In this document: positions 23,730-34,107 of the stretch, in pieces
Layout of the letters: every line of letters begins with the position of its first letter
How positions within the stretch are numbered: position 1 is the stretch's first letter
Assembly: GCA_949358305.1 (NCBI GenBank)
Contig: OX442319.1
Span: 12,400,001 to 12,464,000, forward strand
Source of the DNA: Strigamia acuminata
Lineage: Eukaryota; Arthropoda; Chilopoda; Geophilomorpha; Linotaeniidae
Reading direction: 5' to 3'
DNA: 64,000 bases
Made by a program: the position numbers and the translations under genes
The notes under the pieces: generated by a model
Database searches by the model: none
What the model saw: the letters and a program-made list of their open reading frames with translations, nothing else
Told to the model about the DNA's origin: nothing

Positions 23730-24606
23730 AGCGTACCGAGTAATTTTAATGTCAATAATTGTTGTAATGAAACCTCATATTTCAAATAAAAATTTGTGAC
23801 GTACCATCAAAAGCAACCCATCAGAATCTTATTGAATAAATTCCACAATTGGGATAAGTTATTATTTTTAAGAAAAACTATCAAACTTTTTTTTCGGGGT
23901 TAGACCATATGAGCACAAATCAGTAGCGCACTCTATTTAAATTGGTTGCAGGGATCCACGGGCTTATATGAGCACCAAATTTAAAATTTTAAATATTAAT
24001 ATTAAATAATTAATTAAGTAATAATTAATTTAAATATGCACGTCTTACGCACGTACGATTTAAATGCACACGGTTGCAGTTATCCACGTTTCATGCGTGC
24101 GTGGTGCAAATGCGCACAAACATCGGCAAAACGTTTTGCTGGAGGTGACTGCCACCCGTTTTAGTGTGTTTGAGCTGCCACACCGCACTAACAACAGCTT
24201 GGAATCATGGGACTCCTCTCTGCCAAACACATTGGGCAAACACGTGACACTCTTTTGTCGTGCCATATGGGCCAATATGAAGTTTTGCGCCGCACGGTTG
24301 TCGTGTTACGCTTTATTGAAAGCTCCTAGTGAGAGATGTCCTTAACTGAAACTTTTTTTTTAATTTACAAATTTAGTCACAGTTTTGCGTTTCATACAGA
24401 AAATATATACAGTTTTATACGCGTCGTGCACTCAGGGTACAAAGAAATCATATATGTGACGTTGAAAAGCGGCTCCCCCTCGCGTTTATTTTTATCATAA
24501 TATATTTTTATATTTTACATCACATGACTTAGTTTGCCAATGCAAAGATGGCCGCAATTACACTCGAAGTTTCTTTCTGTGAGAAAAACATTAACTGAGG
24601 TAAATT
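23730..24606. other. tail-to-tail spacer with hAT-like relic
   Basis: The first 130 nt are the conserved NACHT 3' flank. About 23895-24245 is a partial copy of the hAT-like element found complete at 46340-46998: the end GGGTTAGACCATATGAGCAC and an internal match at about 24160-24245 to 46560-46640. About 24235-24345 carries the dispersed CGTGTTACGCTTTATTG segment. About 24395-24500 is an inverted scrap of the NACHT upstream block. No gene is seen. Confidence 0.5.
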
Positions 24607-24820
24607 CAGTGGCGGATCTAGCACCGGGCTATCGGGGCTTGAGCCCCGGGCCCCCAAACTCTAGGGGGCCCCCGACACTCTAGGCCAAATACTAAAAAAA
24701 AAAAAAAAAAAAAAAGGTCACTAAAAAAAAGAAAAAAGAAGAAGGTCGCGAAAAAATTTTGAGAAAGGGGCCCCGAAAAAACCTCAAGCCCGGGCCCCCG
24801 AAAAGCTAGATCCGCCCCTG
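24607..24820. mobile_element. hAT-like MITE (214 bp)
   Basis: The ends CAGTGGCGGATCTAGC and GCTAGATCCGCCCCTG are inverted repeats with one mismatch. The flanks GGTAAATT (24599-24606) and GATAAATT (24821-24828) form an 8-bp target duplication with one mismatch, as for hAT elements. The interior has GC-rich GGGCCCCC-type subterminal inverted segments around a poly-A-rich centre (about 24690-24740). No coding capacity. Confidence 0.8.
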
Positions 24821-24852
24821 GATAAATTTGAAGAAAATTTGAAGTATTTTTA

Positions 24853-25044
24853 TTAATTTGGGATAATAATCATTAAATCCTTGCATTTGTATATTTTTTC
24901 TATTTCTTCCGTAACAGTTATTAACATTTCCTTGTAGTCGTGGAAAACTGAGTTTTGTTCCGACAGGGATTTGACAAGTTCAACATCGTTCGTGTAATTT
25001 TGACACGTATAAACACATAATGTATTATCCCTTTTAAACCGCAC
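24853..25044 (-). pseudogene. short coding relic, family unknown
   Basis: A 63-codon minus-strand frame with a helical, charged composition (VELVKSLSEQ, MLITVTEEIEKIYKCKD). Part resembles the minus-strand stretch near 16400-16500. It lies just beyond the MITE in the spacer between convergent NACHT genes. It is probably a fragment of an older gene or element; there is no sign that it is expressed. Confidence 0.25.
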
Positions 25045-25263
25045 GCCGGAAGAGTGCGAGTTTTAGCGGCATGCCGATGATATTATTCGCGGTTGACTTT
25101 TCAGTTGTTCGATAGTTTTTCTTAAAAATTATAACTCATCCCAATTGTGGAATTTATTCAATAAGAATCTGATGTCTTGCTTTTGATGGTACGTCACGAA
25201 TTTTTATTTGAAAAATGAAGTTTCATTACAACAATTATTGACATTAAAAGTACTCGGTATGCT

Positions 25264-28200
25264 TTAATTCACATCCAAAATTTCAGGCTTCCTGGAATTT
25301 CTTGTTACAGAAAAAACATCATAGTAATAACACGTAAAGTTATATGTCGAAACACCGGTACCAGAAACACAAATACAGGTATTGCGAAAACGAGGATCAA
25401 AATCAAAATCCACCATATTACTTTCAAGATTATCGTATGGGTGGAAGTGAATGACATCAAAATTGGTCAGATATTGTCTAATTTTCCACAAATCTCTTTC
25501 TTGGGCAAATAAATTCACGTTATCCCAATGATTGTAACCTAGTCCCTTCAACGATGCAGGCAGCATTGACTCAAAACCTGTAAATTCTTTTTTTTGGACA
25601 AATAAATTCACTTTATCCCAATGATTGTGACCAAGTCCCTTCAATAATTCAGGCAGCGTTGACTCAAAACCCGTAAAATCCCCAAAGTCATGTTGAATGT
25701 ATTCTATCGTTTTTAAATGAGAATGTCTTTTATTCATCCACAAATCATTCATATATTTAAATAGATTTAAACGCCCACCGAGCGGGTTTTCAATTACCAA
25801 TTTTACAATCGAAAGACTATTGACGCATTTTGCAATTACTTCCTCATTGGCTGCTTCAGATGCAAACATTATATGTAATATTTGTAAATTTCTGAATGCA
25901 GAGAATGCATTCATCTCGTATAAGTGTATTTGATCTGAACTAAATGGTATCACCAACCTTTTAATAGTGTTAAAGCCACGCCATGTTGGACGTTTTGTTA
26001 TCAAATCATTCAAATCAACGACACCACAATCCAAATGAGAAAGCTCTGTTCTAGTTATTGCTTCATTAAGCGACATTTTATGGTCGCGGTAGTACACGAC
26101 CAACTTACAAAATTGCACTGGTAGCTTGGAAACAAATGCACATTCGCACACTGCCAGATTTTTGTATTTCTTTGTTCCATTGTTGGTAAGATCCTCTATA
26201 TTAATGGTACAATTTGTTAAGTACAGCACGGTCAAATCAGTTGAACGAGCAGCAGCGCAGCAAAAGTCACTCATCTTTATGCTTAAGGTTCCTCTGAGCC
26301 CCAGCTGTTGAATTTGATTTGTTTCTAACAGTCTTATGACAATTTGTTTCTCTAATTCTGTGTTGATCTCAGCGGTTAAATATCGATATTTAATTTGGTT
26401 GAATCTTTCATTCTTTGTTGTTGCTTCTAAAAACTGTCTCGAATGTATACCGAACATTCTAACGTCACAAGATTCGATGTGTGATGATGATGCAACATAA
26501 TTTAGACATTCGTTTATTGTACCATGAAATGGAACTGGGGATGAAAAGATTTGTTGCATTTTGCTATGAGCATGTGAATGTGCTGTAAACGAGAATTCAA
26601 CTCGTGATAAAAGGTTTAGATGCAAACGAATCTCATTTTCATTTGTGACTAATTCTGAAGATGGATTATCATCAAATTCAATTGACTTAATTTGACCGCA
26701 ATCAATTCCATATTTCATCAGATCATTGATTGGTCTTATATTATTTTTGGTGTAGTGTGCCGATAAACAGCAAGGAATGATTCTTTTCAGATATTTGCTG
26801 TTAATAATTGAATGTTTCGAACAGTCGGCAACAAGTATTGATATCAACTCAAATCTCAAAGAGAATAAGTAACTGTAGAACTCAACTTGGCACAAAACAA
26901 GATCCAAGTCATTGTCCATCAGACTTGCAAGAAAGGGAAGTATCAGTGACGTTCCTTTGGAATCAAGAAAACGATTAACAATTGGTATTAAATCATCGTT
27001 TTTGTTGGATTTTAAGTTCATGCAGAGTGCAAATGCAGCTGCAAATTCCAACATAGACATATGGAATGCCTGGTAATGATTTCTTGACTCCTTAAAAAAT
27101 GTTATTTCTGAATGTCGGATCAAAAATCCAAGGTCATACACCTCTTCCATCAAATCATCACAATCAAACTTCAAATCATTTCTTGATATTTTTTGCACAC
27201 ATAACATTCCAAATTTGACCATATTCTTCTGAATAATGTTAGGTGGATTGTTGTAACGAAACAGATCAAAGTCATCTTCAATTTCTAATTTACGTTTGAC
27301 ATAACTGTGCTTCAAAACGGAATTGAACAGTTTTTTGTAAAACTGTGTTTTCGTTTCAAATTGTCCGATGGTTTTGTCTTGTTCTAATATTACTGGTATC
27401 AGCATCAGAAAAAGCGGCGAATCAAATAAGTCAATCTGAGATGACAGAGCTAGAGTTATGTCATCAACAATGGCTTCTGGGAGAAGTTTAATTAAAAATT
27501 GTCGCTTAGCATCTGTGCCTTTCACACCTAATATCGATATTCGCTTATCGTAATAATTACGTTTGGTCGATATTCCGAATAATTGAGTTTGTTCTTCAAT
27601 TCTTAACTCGGTCAAGCCTGTTCTACAGAATACAATTGTTGTTGCAACATCGTATATTTGCTTATAAAATAGTTTCCTGATTTCATGACGTTTTAATACG
27701 GAAACTTCATCTAATCCATCGAGTATGAATATTGTTTCTTGCTCGTGATAATTTACCATTTGGATAGCACTGGTAACACCTTTAACACCGACGTGATCCG
27801 CAATTTGTACAATAACATCTTCAATACTTCTTTGTTGCAATTCTCGAAGAGGTATGAAGAAGGCAAATTTGAAGTTGATGTATTCCTTGTTTGTGGCCCA
27901 GTCGAACGCTAGTTTCGTCGCTAGAGCTGTTTTGCCAAATCCAGGTTGGCCTTCAACAAGTATTCTAGTGGGTTTTGTGGTCTCCACAGGTTTGAAAATG
28001 TCATCAATCTCTATTGGTTTGTCCGATTCAGTGATTTGGAGTTTGATGAAATGTTCCACAATTGACAAATCGTGGCCTTCTTTCACCCAAGCTACTTTAG
28101 GTAAAGTTAAAGTACTATAAAATTGCTTCAGTTTTCTCTGCAATAAATCGCAAGGTTTGTTGCCATCTTGGTCATTCACACAACAGGGTCTGATGTGCTG

Positions 28201-28422
28201 TGTCGGCTCACTAGCAGATGCTGTAAAGTGTTTCAATTTTATTTTTAATTTTATTTTTAATGTTGTAGTAAATTTTTATTCACTAACTTATTAAAGCTAA
28301 CCTTGTGCACCTGGTGTGGAACTAGTTGGTTCCCTATTAAAATTTACGATTTTAGCTTCAACGTAATTTACTTCATATCCACTGCCACTATATTTATCAT
28401 TACTGCTCGTTCTGTTACCCAT
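25264..28422 (-). CDS. NACHT-family NLR-like protein, copy 5 (inverted), with internal 31-residue duplication
   Basis: On the minus strand the leader exon is 28422-28302 and the main exon 28220-25264, with an 81-nt intron; they join in frame to 1,025 residues. The leader starts MGNRTSS as in copy 3. Walker A GQPGFGKT and Walker B FILDGLDE are intact. Near the C-terminus a 93-bp segment is duplicated in tandem (about 25490-25680), giving two successive GFES.LP.(L)LKGLG.NHWD.VNLF modules where the others have one. The tail FSVTRNS is kept. A noncoding leader exon lies at 28570-28507. Its neighbour, copy 4, is convergent. Likely a functional NACHT receptor-type ATPase; ligand and partners are unknown. 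Confidence 0.85.
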
Positions 28423-30480
28423 CTTGTAAAATCTCTGTAAAATATTCAAATGAACTGTTTTATGGCTGTTTGTAATGATACCATATTAATATATTTCTAA
28501 GCTTACCTCCTTTGATTAATATTATAATAATTTTATAGGTTGTTCTTGCTTTTCGTGAAAACTGTTCAATCTGTAAGTAATTTCACAAGTGAAGTTTAGT
28601 CTTCTGTACCGTACAGACATGCTCATCCCAACATTGACCTTTCACTGCAATAGATCCACAAAATGTTCTTGGATAAATCGATCGTACTCAACGGCTATTT
28701 TGATTACGATAGTTTATCACTATGGTTTTATTTGGATAAAAAGAGAACAACTAAGATATTCCTGTAGCTACGGTCTTCCACCGAGTATAATAGAGTAATG
28801 TTGTGTTCAAATACACCATTGTTTAGGTGGAGTGATGGTACTTTTACAAAATTTAAAAAAGTAGGTTTTTGAATAAATTTGAATATAATATAGAGTTCCA
28901 TTATTTTCGGGGAAAGACGGTAGTATTATCCGTGTCAGTCAAATCCAGGGTGAACACTGACTTACAACAAAACATAACTCAGTGTTTTAGTGGAAGTAAT
29001 ACAACATATGCATCTGAATTCTTCAAAACAAATGTAGAAGCGCAGTAAACAACAATATTCCAAAGCATGTGTGCCCAGGAAAGCATTCGAGTTAAACTGA
29101 CATTCAAACCAGGGCCAAGTTAGAGTCAAACAAACTCGCATCTTACTTGACCATTTCCGCATGCCATTAATGTATGAGCGCCACCTGGCACACTGTGCTT
29201 ATACCGTAAATAAACTTTAACGGACCCACTTCCGGTTTTACACTCCACTTCAATCCTTAGATATTAATCAGTTTTCATTAATTGAGCGAGAACACAACAA
29301 TTCTTACTATTGTCAAAATAAATAACTAAATTGTTTATCGGTTATGTTTGAAAGAAGAACTGTGTTTAAACTGTGCTAAAACTATTTTTGATGATTTTTA
29401 ATGCAAATGTTGTACTTCAATGTTGTCTAACAGTTTAGAGTAGACAGTAGCACCAATCATTGAAGTGAGCACCCTACAGTGAGCACCCATACAGGGTCTT
29501 AATTCTGGGTTCTAAGAACAGGTCAATTCGTTTCCTCCCTCAGTTATGATTAAATTGTAATAAAAAAAAATTCACTGTACCCTTGAAATATGAAGAAAAG
29601 TCTCCTTATTGAATATTGTTGAAAACACAGCGACGTCAACAGCTTGTTTAAATGGTCTGCAAACGAGAAGTGGGTGTATTATTTCAACTACCTGAAGTTT
29701 GATCTCTATACTCAAAACCACCCCAACGTAGACCTATGGTTCGAGCCGTATCACTGGTGTAGTGGCACAAAAAGTAGCTCATAACACCATATTTGTAAAA
29801 AACTCCAGACCATGTGATCGATTACAGACATTGTCAAAGGTACAAAACTACTTTTCCACGTAGTAGAACACAGTACACAGTTAGGCGTAAACCGGCTGGC
29901 ATAGGTCAACGTTGGAGTGGTTTTGAGTATAGTTATTGCGCAGTTTATTTTCTAATCAAGTATTGTCGATTTGTGACGTATTGTGTGGATTCTATCAACA
30001 CCTTAGATAAGGTGTTGTGGAAAATTTTTATAACATACAAAAAAATTTTTTTTTTTATATAGGAAATTTATAAAACAAAACCTATTAAAATGATATTTTT
30101 CAGTTTTTGTAAATTATAGACGCAAAAGTTTATCTTACTACTTACTACCCCTCTAACTTACCATTCTGTGGAAATTAGATCTCCAGTTTAGACAAAATTG
30201 TGAAATGTACATTTTCTATCGGTCAACACACTGACACGCAATTTTTTCTCCAAATCCACATCACATCCGACTGCTGTTCTTATCACTCTTTTTTTCCTGT
30301 TGTGTTTATGCTGGTTTCCCTCGTTAGGTGGCAGTTGTCAAGATTTTCTCCAAGCATTTGGCGGATTACTGTAGAATCATTTTATAACATCATTCAGTGC
30401 GAAATAAACAAAAATAAAAAGTACAGTTTAGCGATGACTTCCTATTTGGATTGCAATTTGTGAATTCAAGATGTCTTTAA
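28423..30480 (-). promoter_or_regulatory. duplicated upstream block of NACHT copy 5
   Basis: This is the inverted counterpart of 10138-12199, including the leader exon, the segment upstream of it and, at its far end (about 30355-30480), the Tc1-like helix-turn-helix relic. Relative to the other copies it has acquired the MITE at 29709-29929. No coding frame is supported. Confidence 0.5.
29709..29929. mobile_element. TA-flanked MITE (221 bp), absent from paralogous blocks
   Basis: The terminal inverted repeats TACTCAAAACCACCCCAACG and its inverse match over about 29 bp with two mismatches, flanked by TA (29707-29708, 29930-29931). The paralogous blocks of copies 3 and 4 read straight through the site (GCAATTACTAGAGATC) with a single TA, so this is a clean insertion after the block duplicated. 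It is probably mobilised by a Tc1/mariner-type transposase. Confidence 0.9.
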
Positions 30481-31082
30481 AATGTTTTTAAAAATTAGTT
30501 TTACCACATCTTCACCAACAGGTGCACATTTAGCAGCCATTGTAAAACTTTGAATTTTATATGAAGTTTGTCAGTTAATTCGTAGATACATTTGCAGATG
30601 TAAATTAGAACATAAACTACTATATCTAAAACCATTTTACAAGTTTTAAAGGTAAATGATGAGGTCAGTGATGAGGCATAATCAAAATCGTCTGTATTCT
30701 TTTCAATATTATCGTGCTTTTGATGATACGTCACAAATTTTTATTTGAAAAATGAGGTTTCATTACAACAATTATTGACATTAAAAGTACTCGGTACTAG
30801 GGTTGTGCGCTTATTTTATTTTGCGAGTGCGGTGCGGTTTCCAAAAAAACCGCAATGCATGCGATATATCGCAAAATCGCAAAAATCGCAAGAAATCGCA
30901 AAAACCGCAAAAAACCGCATAAACGCAAAAAACCGCACAACCGCAAAACAACAAGTCTGCAGGGAAGCCGACTTGCGAAAGCGACCCGTCAAGTAATAAA
31001 GCAAGACGCACACTAATCGTTTCAGTATCACACAAGCTGTACACAAGCAAACAACAACAAAAATAACACGTTCCAACTAAAC
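30481..31082. other. NACHT 3'-flank remnant and CGCAAAA-rich low-complexity tract
   Basis: 30720-30795 is the conserved NACHT 3' UTR in minus orientation, with no gene attached: a scrap of a sixth copy or a duplication edge. About 30796-30960 is made of AAACCGC/AAATCGC-type units with a GTTGTGCG start and ACCGCACAACCG end, perhaps the end of an hAT element. It runs directly into the 5' flank of the next gene. Confidence 0.45.
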
Positions 31083-32114
31083 ATGGAGTACAGATTAACC
31101 GTCCCAACACTCGAACGTGCAACAATGCTCAAAATTGGCTCGACTTTATGGAAAAGTGACTTGAACGTCCCGAAATTATTCGGTAACAATCGTTCCTGCG
31201 ATAAACACCATTTAGAAAACGAGTTTTGGCCGAAAATCGAGTCGGCAGCTCTTTCAAAAGCAAACAAACTCATTCTCCCGCCGACATTAAAACGATCTTT
31301 GCGCGACATTATAAAATTCATGGGAAAAAAACAACTCGAATTCCTCACGTCCAGATCTTTTTACTCCGTTTTCCGACGCGTAATTGGAACCCAATTGATC
31401 CGATGCATTTCACACGTCGAGTGGACGCCCCACGGAAGAATCGACGAAACGGAAACGACACGAGCGCTCTCAAAACACCAAAAACTGTTGACAAAAACGC
31501 AAAGATTCGAAATGGCTTGCGCGTTTTGCCTCCACGACCAAGTGCAACGTCATTGGCTCGAATCTGCCGACGATTTCTTGTACAATGACAATCACCACCT
31601 TCCTCGCCATCGTATTCTTCTGCGCTTCTGGACCGCAGTGTTGACCGGTCGCGTCGACTCGGTCGCCAAGATGGCCATGTTGCGTTTTGCGTTGATCGAC
31701 GACAACGTGAGCGCTCTCAAGTACCTGTGGTCGATATCGACGGACGAGGACAAAATCAAATTCATGCATTACAGTTGGAATTATATCTGCAGCCATTGCT
31801 GGATCGGCGCCAGTTTTCGGATAAGACGGAACGTTTACTTTTTGTTGTCTCGAGTGCACGAGACGCGATTTAATGCGAATGATTTTTCTTTGAAATTCGG
31901 CGCAGTCGTTTTAACGCATTTGGTTGTGGATTGGGTGTACGTCGATTTGTTTTTAACGGCGTCAAAGCATGTTCGTGTGAGGTTGGATGACCGGTTGTTT
32001 GGACATTTGATCGTTTCAACGATGGGCCAGATTTTGGAATATCCCGAAGATGAGAGGTTTCGGATGTGTATGAGGGAATTGTATCGTCAACTGACGACAG
32101 ATAGGCAAATGTAG
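31083..32114 (+). CDS. single-exon helical protein, family A, intact copy
   Basis: A 343-residue frame starts MEYRLTVPTLERATMLKIG, the same start as its paralog at 52352, which supports the ATG. The protein is predicted mainly helical: an N-terminal module (LTVPTLERA..KI..TLWKSDLN), a central part around LRFWTAVLTGR and FALIDDNVSALKYLW, and a C-terminal part (VYFLLSRV, LGHLIV-like, LEYPEDERF). The alternating helix pairs in the second half recall degenerate ankyrin-type repeats, but I cannot name a domain. From memory, similar VPTL-starting proteins occur in arachnids; this is weak. There is no signal peptide or membrane segment. An (AAATTTCAT)-rich tract follows the stop. Confidence 0.75.
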   Translation: MEYRLTVPTLERATMLKIGSTLWKSDLNVPKLFGNNRSCDKHHLENEFWPKIESAALSKANKLILPPTLKRSLRDIIKFMGKKQLEFLTSRSFYSVFRRVIGTQLIRCISHVEWTPHGRIDETETTRALSKHQKLLTKTQRFEMACAFCLHDQVQRHWLESADDFLYNDNHHLPRHRILLRFWTAVLTGRVDSVAKMAMLRFALIDDNVSALKYLWSISTDEDKIKFMHYSWNYICSHCWIGASFRIRRNVYFLLSRVHETRFNANDFSLKFGAVVLTHLVVDWVYVDLFLTASKHVRVRLDDRLFGHLIVSTMGQILEYPEDERFRMCMRELYRQLTTDRQM

Positions 32115-32595
32115 TTTTCATCTATGACTATGCGCACTAGTTTCTATGGCAACCGCTGTAGTCTTTCATAAAATTCACCAAATTTCATCAAATTTCAATA
32201 AAATTTCATAAAATTTCATTAAAATTTCATAAAATTTCATTAAAAATTCATCAAATTCATCAAATTTCATTAAAAATTCATCAAATTTCATTGTAAAAGT
32301 CAGAAATTTCGATGAGAAATTAATAGGTATAATAATTTGTTGCCTTACCGTTGCCTAAAATGGATGTCAATCACTTGCAGCTCCATTAACGATTCGTCAA
32401 TTGTTCTCGGTCTCGATCCGCCATGTTCAACTGAGAGATAATCCAAATCCAGCCCAGTAATTCATTCGTTCTCATTCAATCGTTTCGTTTGTTCAACCAC
32501 AACTCGGTTCAGTAGTTCAACGTGTTGCCGCCTGGTCGGTTTACTGGTCCCAACCGGTCTTTGCTTGGCGTCTAAAATTAACCTGGCAACAAAAT
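32115..32595. repeat. AAATTTCAT-type simple repeat and spacer
   Basis: About 32167-32295 is an irregular tandem array of AAATTTCAT/AAATTCATC units. About 32500-32610 recurs at about 48350-48440 (GGTCGGTTTACTGG, GGCGTCTAAAATTAACC), which belongs to the duplicated zinc-finger unit. No gene. Confidence 0.6.
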
Positions 32596-33189
32596 GAACA
32601 TGACCAATTTTTTCCTGTACAGTGATTGGACCGCAGCGTTACTATGACTCGCTTCTGTTACTACGCGCTAGTTTATATGGCAACCGCCGTTATCTTTGTC
32701 TTTTTGAAATTTGATGTATCGCACTTTTCGCTCACGCACTTTTATTTCGTTTGAAAGGTGTCGAAGTTGCTAAACACTACAAAAATGGTAGCAGTCGATT
32801 GCTAAAGGTAAATGGAGTCTATAAATTTTCTTTTTGAGCAATAATCTAATGTTTTTTTTATTCCATTTTCGTGCATCGAACGTTAGGCCTAACTCGTGGA
32901 ATTGAATTCAATCTTTGCCCACCAGAACTCCTTTCGACTGCATTCTTTTTGATCAGGTAAACCAAATGACCTCACACAATATTTGTACATTATTTAAAGA
33001 TTGTGGTGGAACGCTTGTACACCCCCCCCCCCTCTGAAACCATCAGAGTACACTCATAAACAAAACAAAAAAGTAGTTGGTGGGTGTTTAGTCAACTCAA
33101 GTATAAATTTAGTCGATTAGATCAAAGATTTTGGTTGCCTTAGTGTTGCTTCAATAAAACTATTTCATACAGAATAAAAATAAGTTTAG
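32596..33189 (+). promoter_or_regulatory. upstream and leader exons of zinc-finger unit 1
   Basis: This block recurs at about 48720-49330 and, after the copia insertion, at 62749-63300. Conserved elements are a 6-codon upstream ORF (32785-32805), a splice donor AAAG/GTAAAT directly after it (exon end 32807), and a second leader exon ending GATCAG/GTAAAC at 32956. The coding exon begins after an acceptor TTTCAG at 39345-39346, now 6.4 kb away because of transposon insertions in this intron. A run of 12-13 C lies near 33021-33033. Confidence 0.55.
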
Positions 33190-33214
33190 GGTTGTAGTTC
33201 ACTTCTGCCCCAAT

Positions 33215-33405
33215 GTGTCGCGTTTACGCTGTGTCGGCTATCAGCACCGTCGCGTGGACGTCGTGTCGCGCGAGTGCTTGTCGCGGTACGGCAGGGACGC
33301 GACTTCAGTTGTCGCACAGGCTATAGCGCCGTACCGCGACAAGCACTCGCGCGACACGACGTCCACGCGACGGTGCTGATAGCCGACACAGCGTAAACGC
33401 GACAC
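33215..33405. repeat. perfect 78-bp-arm GC-rich inverted repeat
   Basis: The arms 33215-33292 and 33328-33405 are exact reverse complements separated by 35 nt. They are GC-rich (start GTGTCGCGTTTACGCTGTGT) inside otherwise AT-rich DNA. The repeat lies in the core of the hAT-like MITE, where the sister copy at 49397 has a TTAGG-type array instead. Confidence 0.9.
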
Positions 33406-33598
33406 AGCGCGCGCGCACCTAATCTGCAACGCGACAGGGCGCTCTGGCGAAATATTGTAAGGGCGACATATTTATGTTATTAATTTAAGTAATTGTTAGT
33501 AATAAATTTTTTTTTTTTAATGAGAGGTGAAGGGGCAAACATTGGGGCAGAAGTCTAAATTTTGCGAAGATATGAAGCAAAATATTACTTGTATGAAT

Positions 33599-33729
33599 AA
33601 CAAATAAATGATGTTATTTATGGCTTGTCCAATATATGTACCTTAATTCAGTACTTTTAAAGAAAATTCCGCCAGGGGGCGCCCCCTATTATGGGCTACC
33701 GGTCCCTGGCATGACCAGTCCAATTTTTA
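33599..33729 (+). repeat. DIRS left inverted terminal repeat
   Basis: This is the near-perfect reverse complement of 38884-39014, with the central GC-rich GCCAGGGGGCGCCCCCT segment shared. The outer extension to 33555 is matched only in the internal complementary region. Confidence 0.9.
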
Positions 33730-34005
33730 TAAATAATCAGACTAGTCAAGAAAGTTAAACATACAAGATTATTATTGAAAATTTATTTCTTTTCCTTTAA
33801 TGTCAAATAGTACAGCTTAAAGGGAAAACATGTAAATCGAATGAGCCGATTCCTTCATTTTTTATATCTTCAACCTTCTCCTAATTCGTGACTGAAGAGA
33901 AAATAAAAAATATTGTTTATTGAAAATAAAAACAGAAATCATTTATTTAGACCAAATAACAAATACAAATGTTACAGGGTGAGGTCTGCATAAAGGGTGG
34001 GAGAG

Positions 34006-34107
34006 TAACATCATTTATTTGTTATTCATACAAGTAATATTTTGCTTCATATCTTCGCAAAATTTAGACTTGTATAACATCAACAAATAAATGATGTTAT
34101 TTATGGC
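34006..34107 (-). repeat. DIRS internal complementary region
   Basis: The first half is complementary to the left terminus (33555-33620) and the second half to the right terminus (about 38990-39028), meeting at TTTAGACTTG. The tyrosine recombinase stop codon lies inside it. Confidence 0.88.

Noticed and set aside
30796-30960. Complete hAT element in the CGCAAAA-rich tract
   Set aside because: Start and end look like related inverted motifs, but no target duplication or clear border could be set.
31083-32114. Naming family A as ankyrin-repeat proteins
   Set aside because: The helical periodicity is suggestive, but the canonical ankyrin motif residues are not visible; left unnamed.
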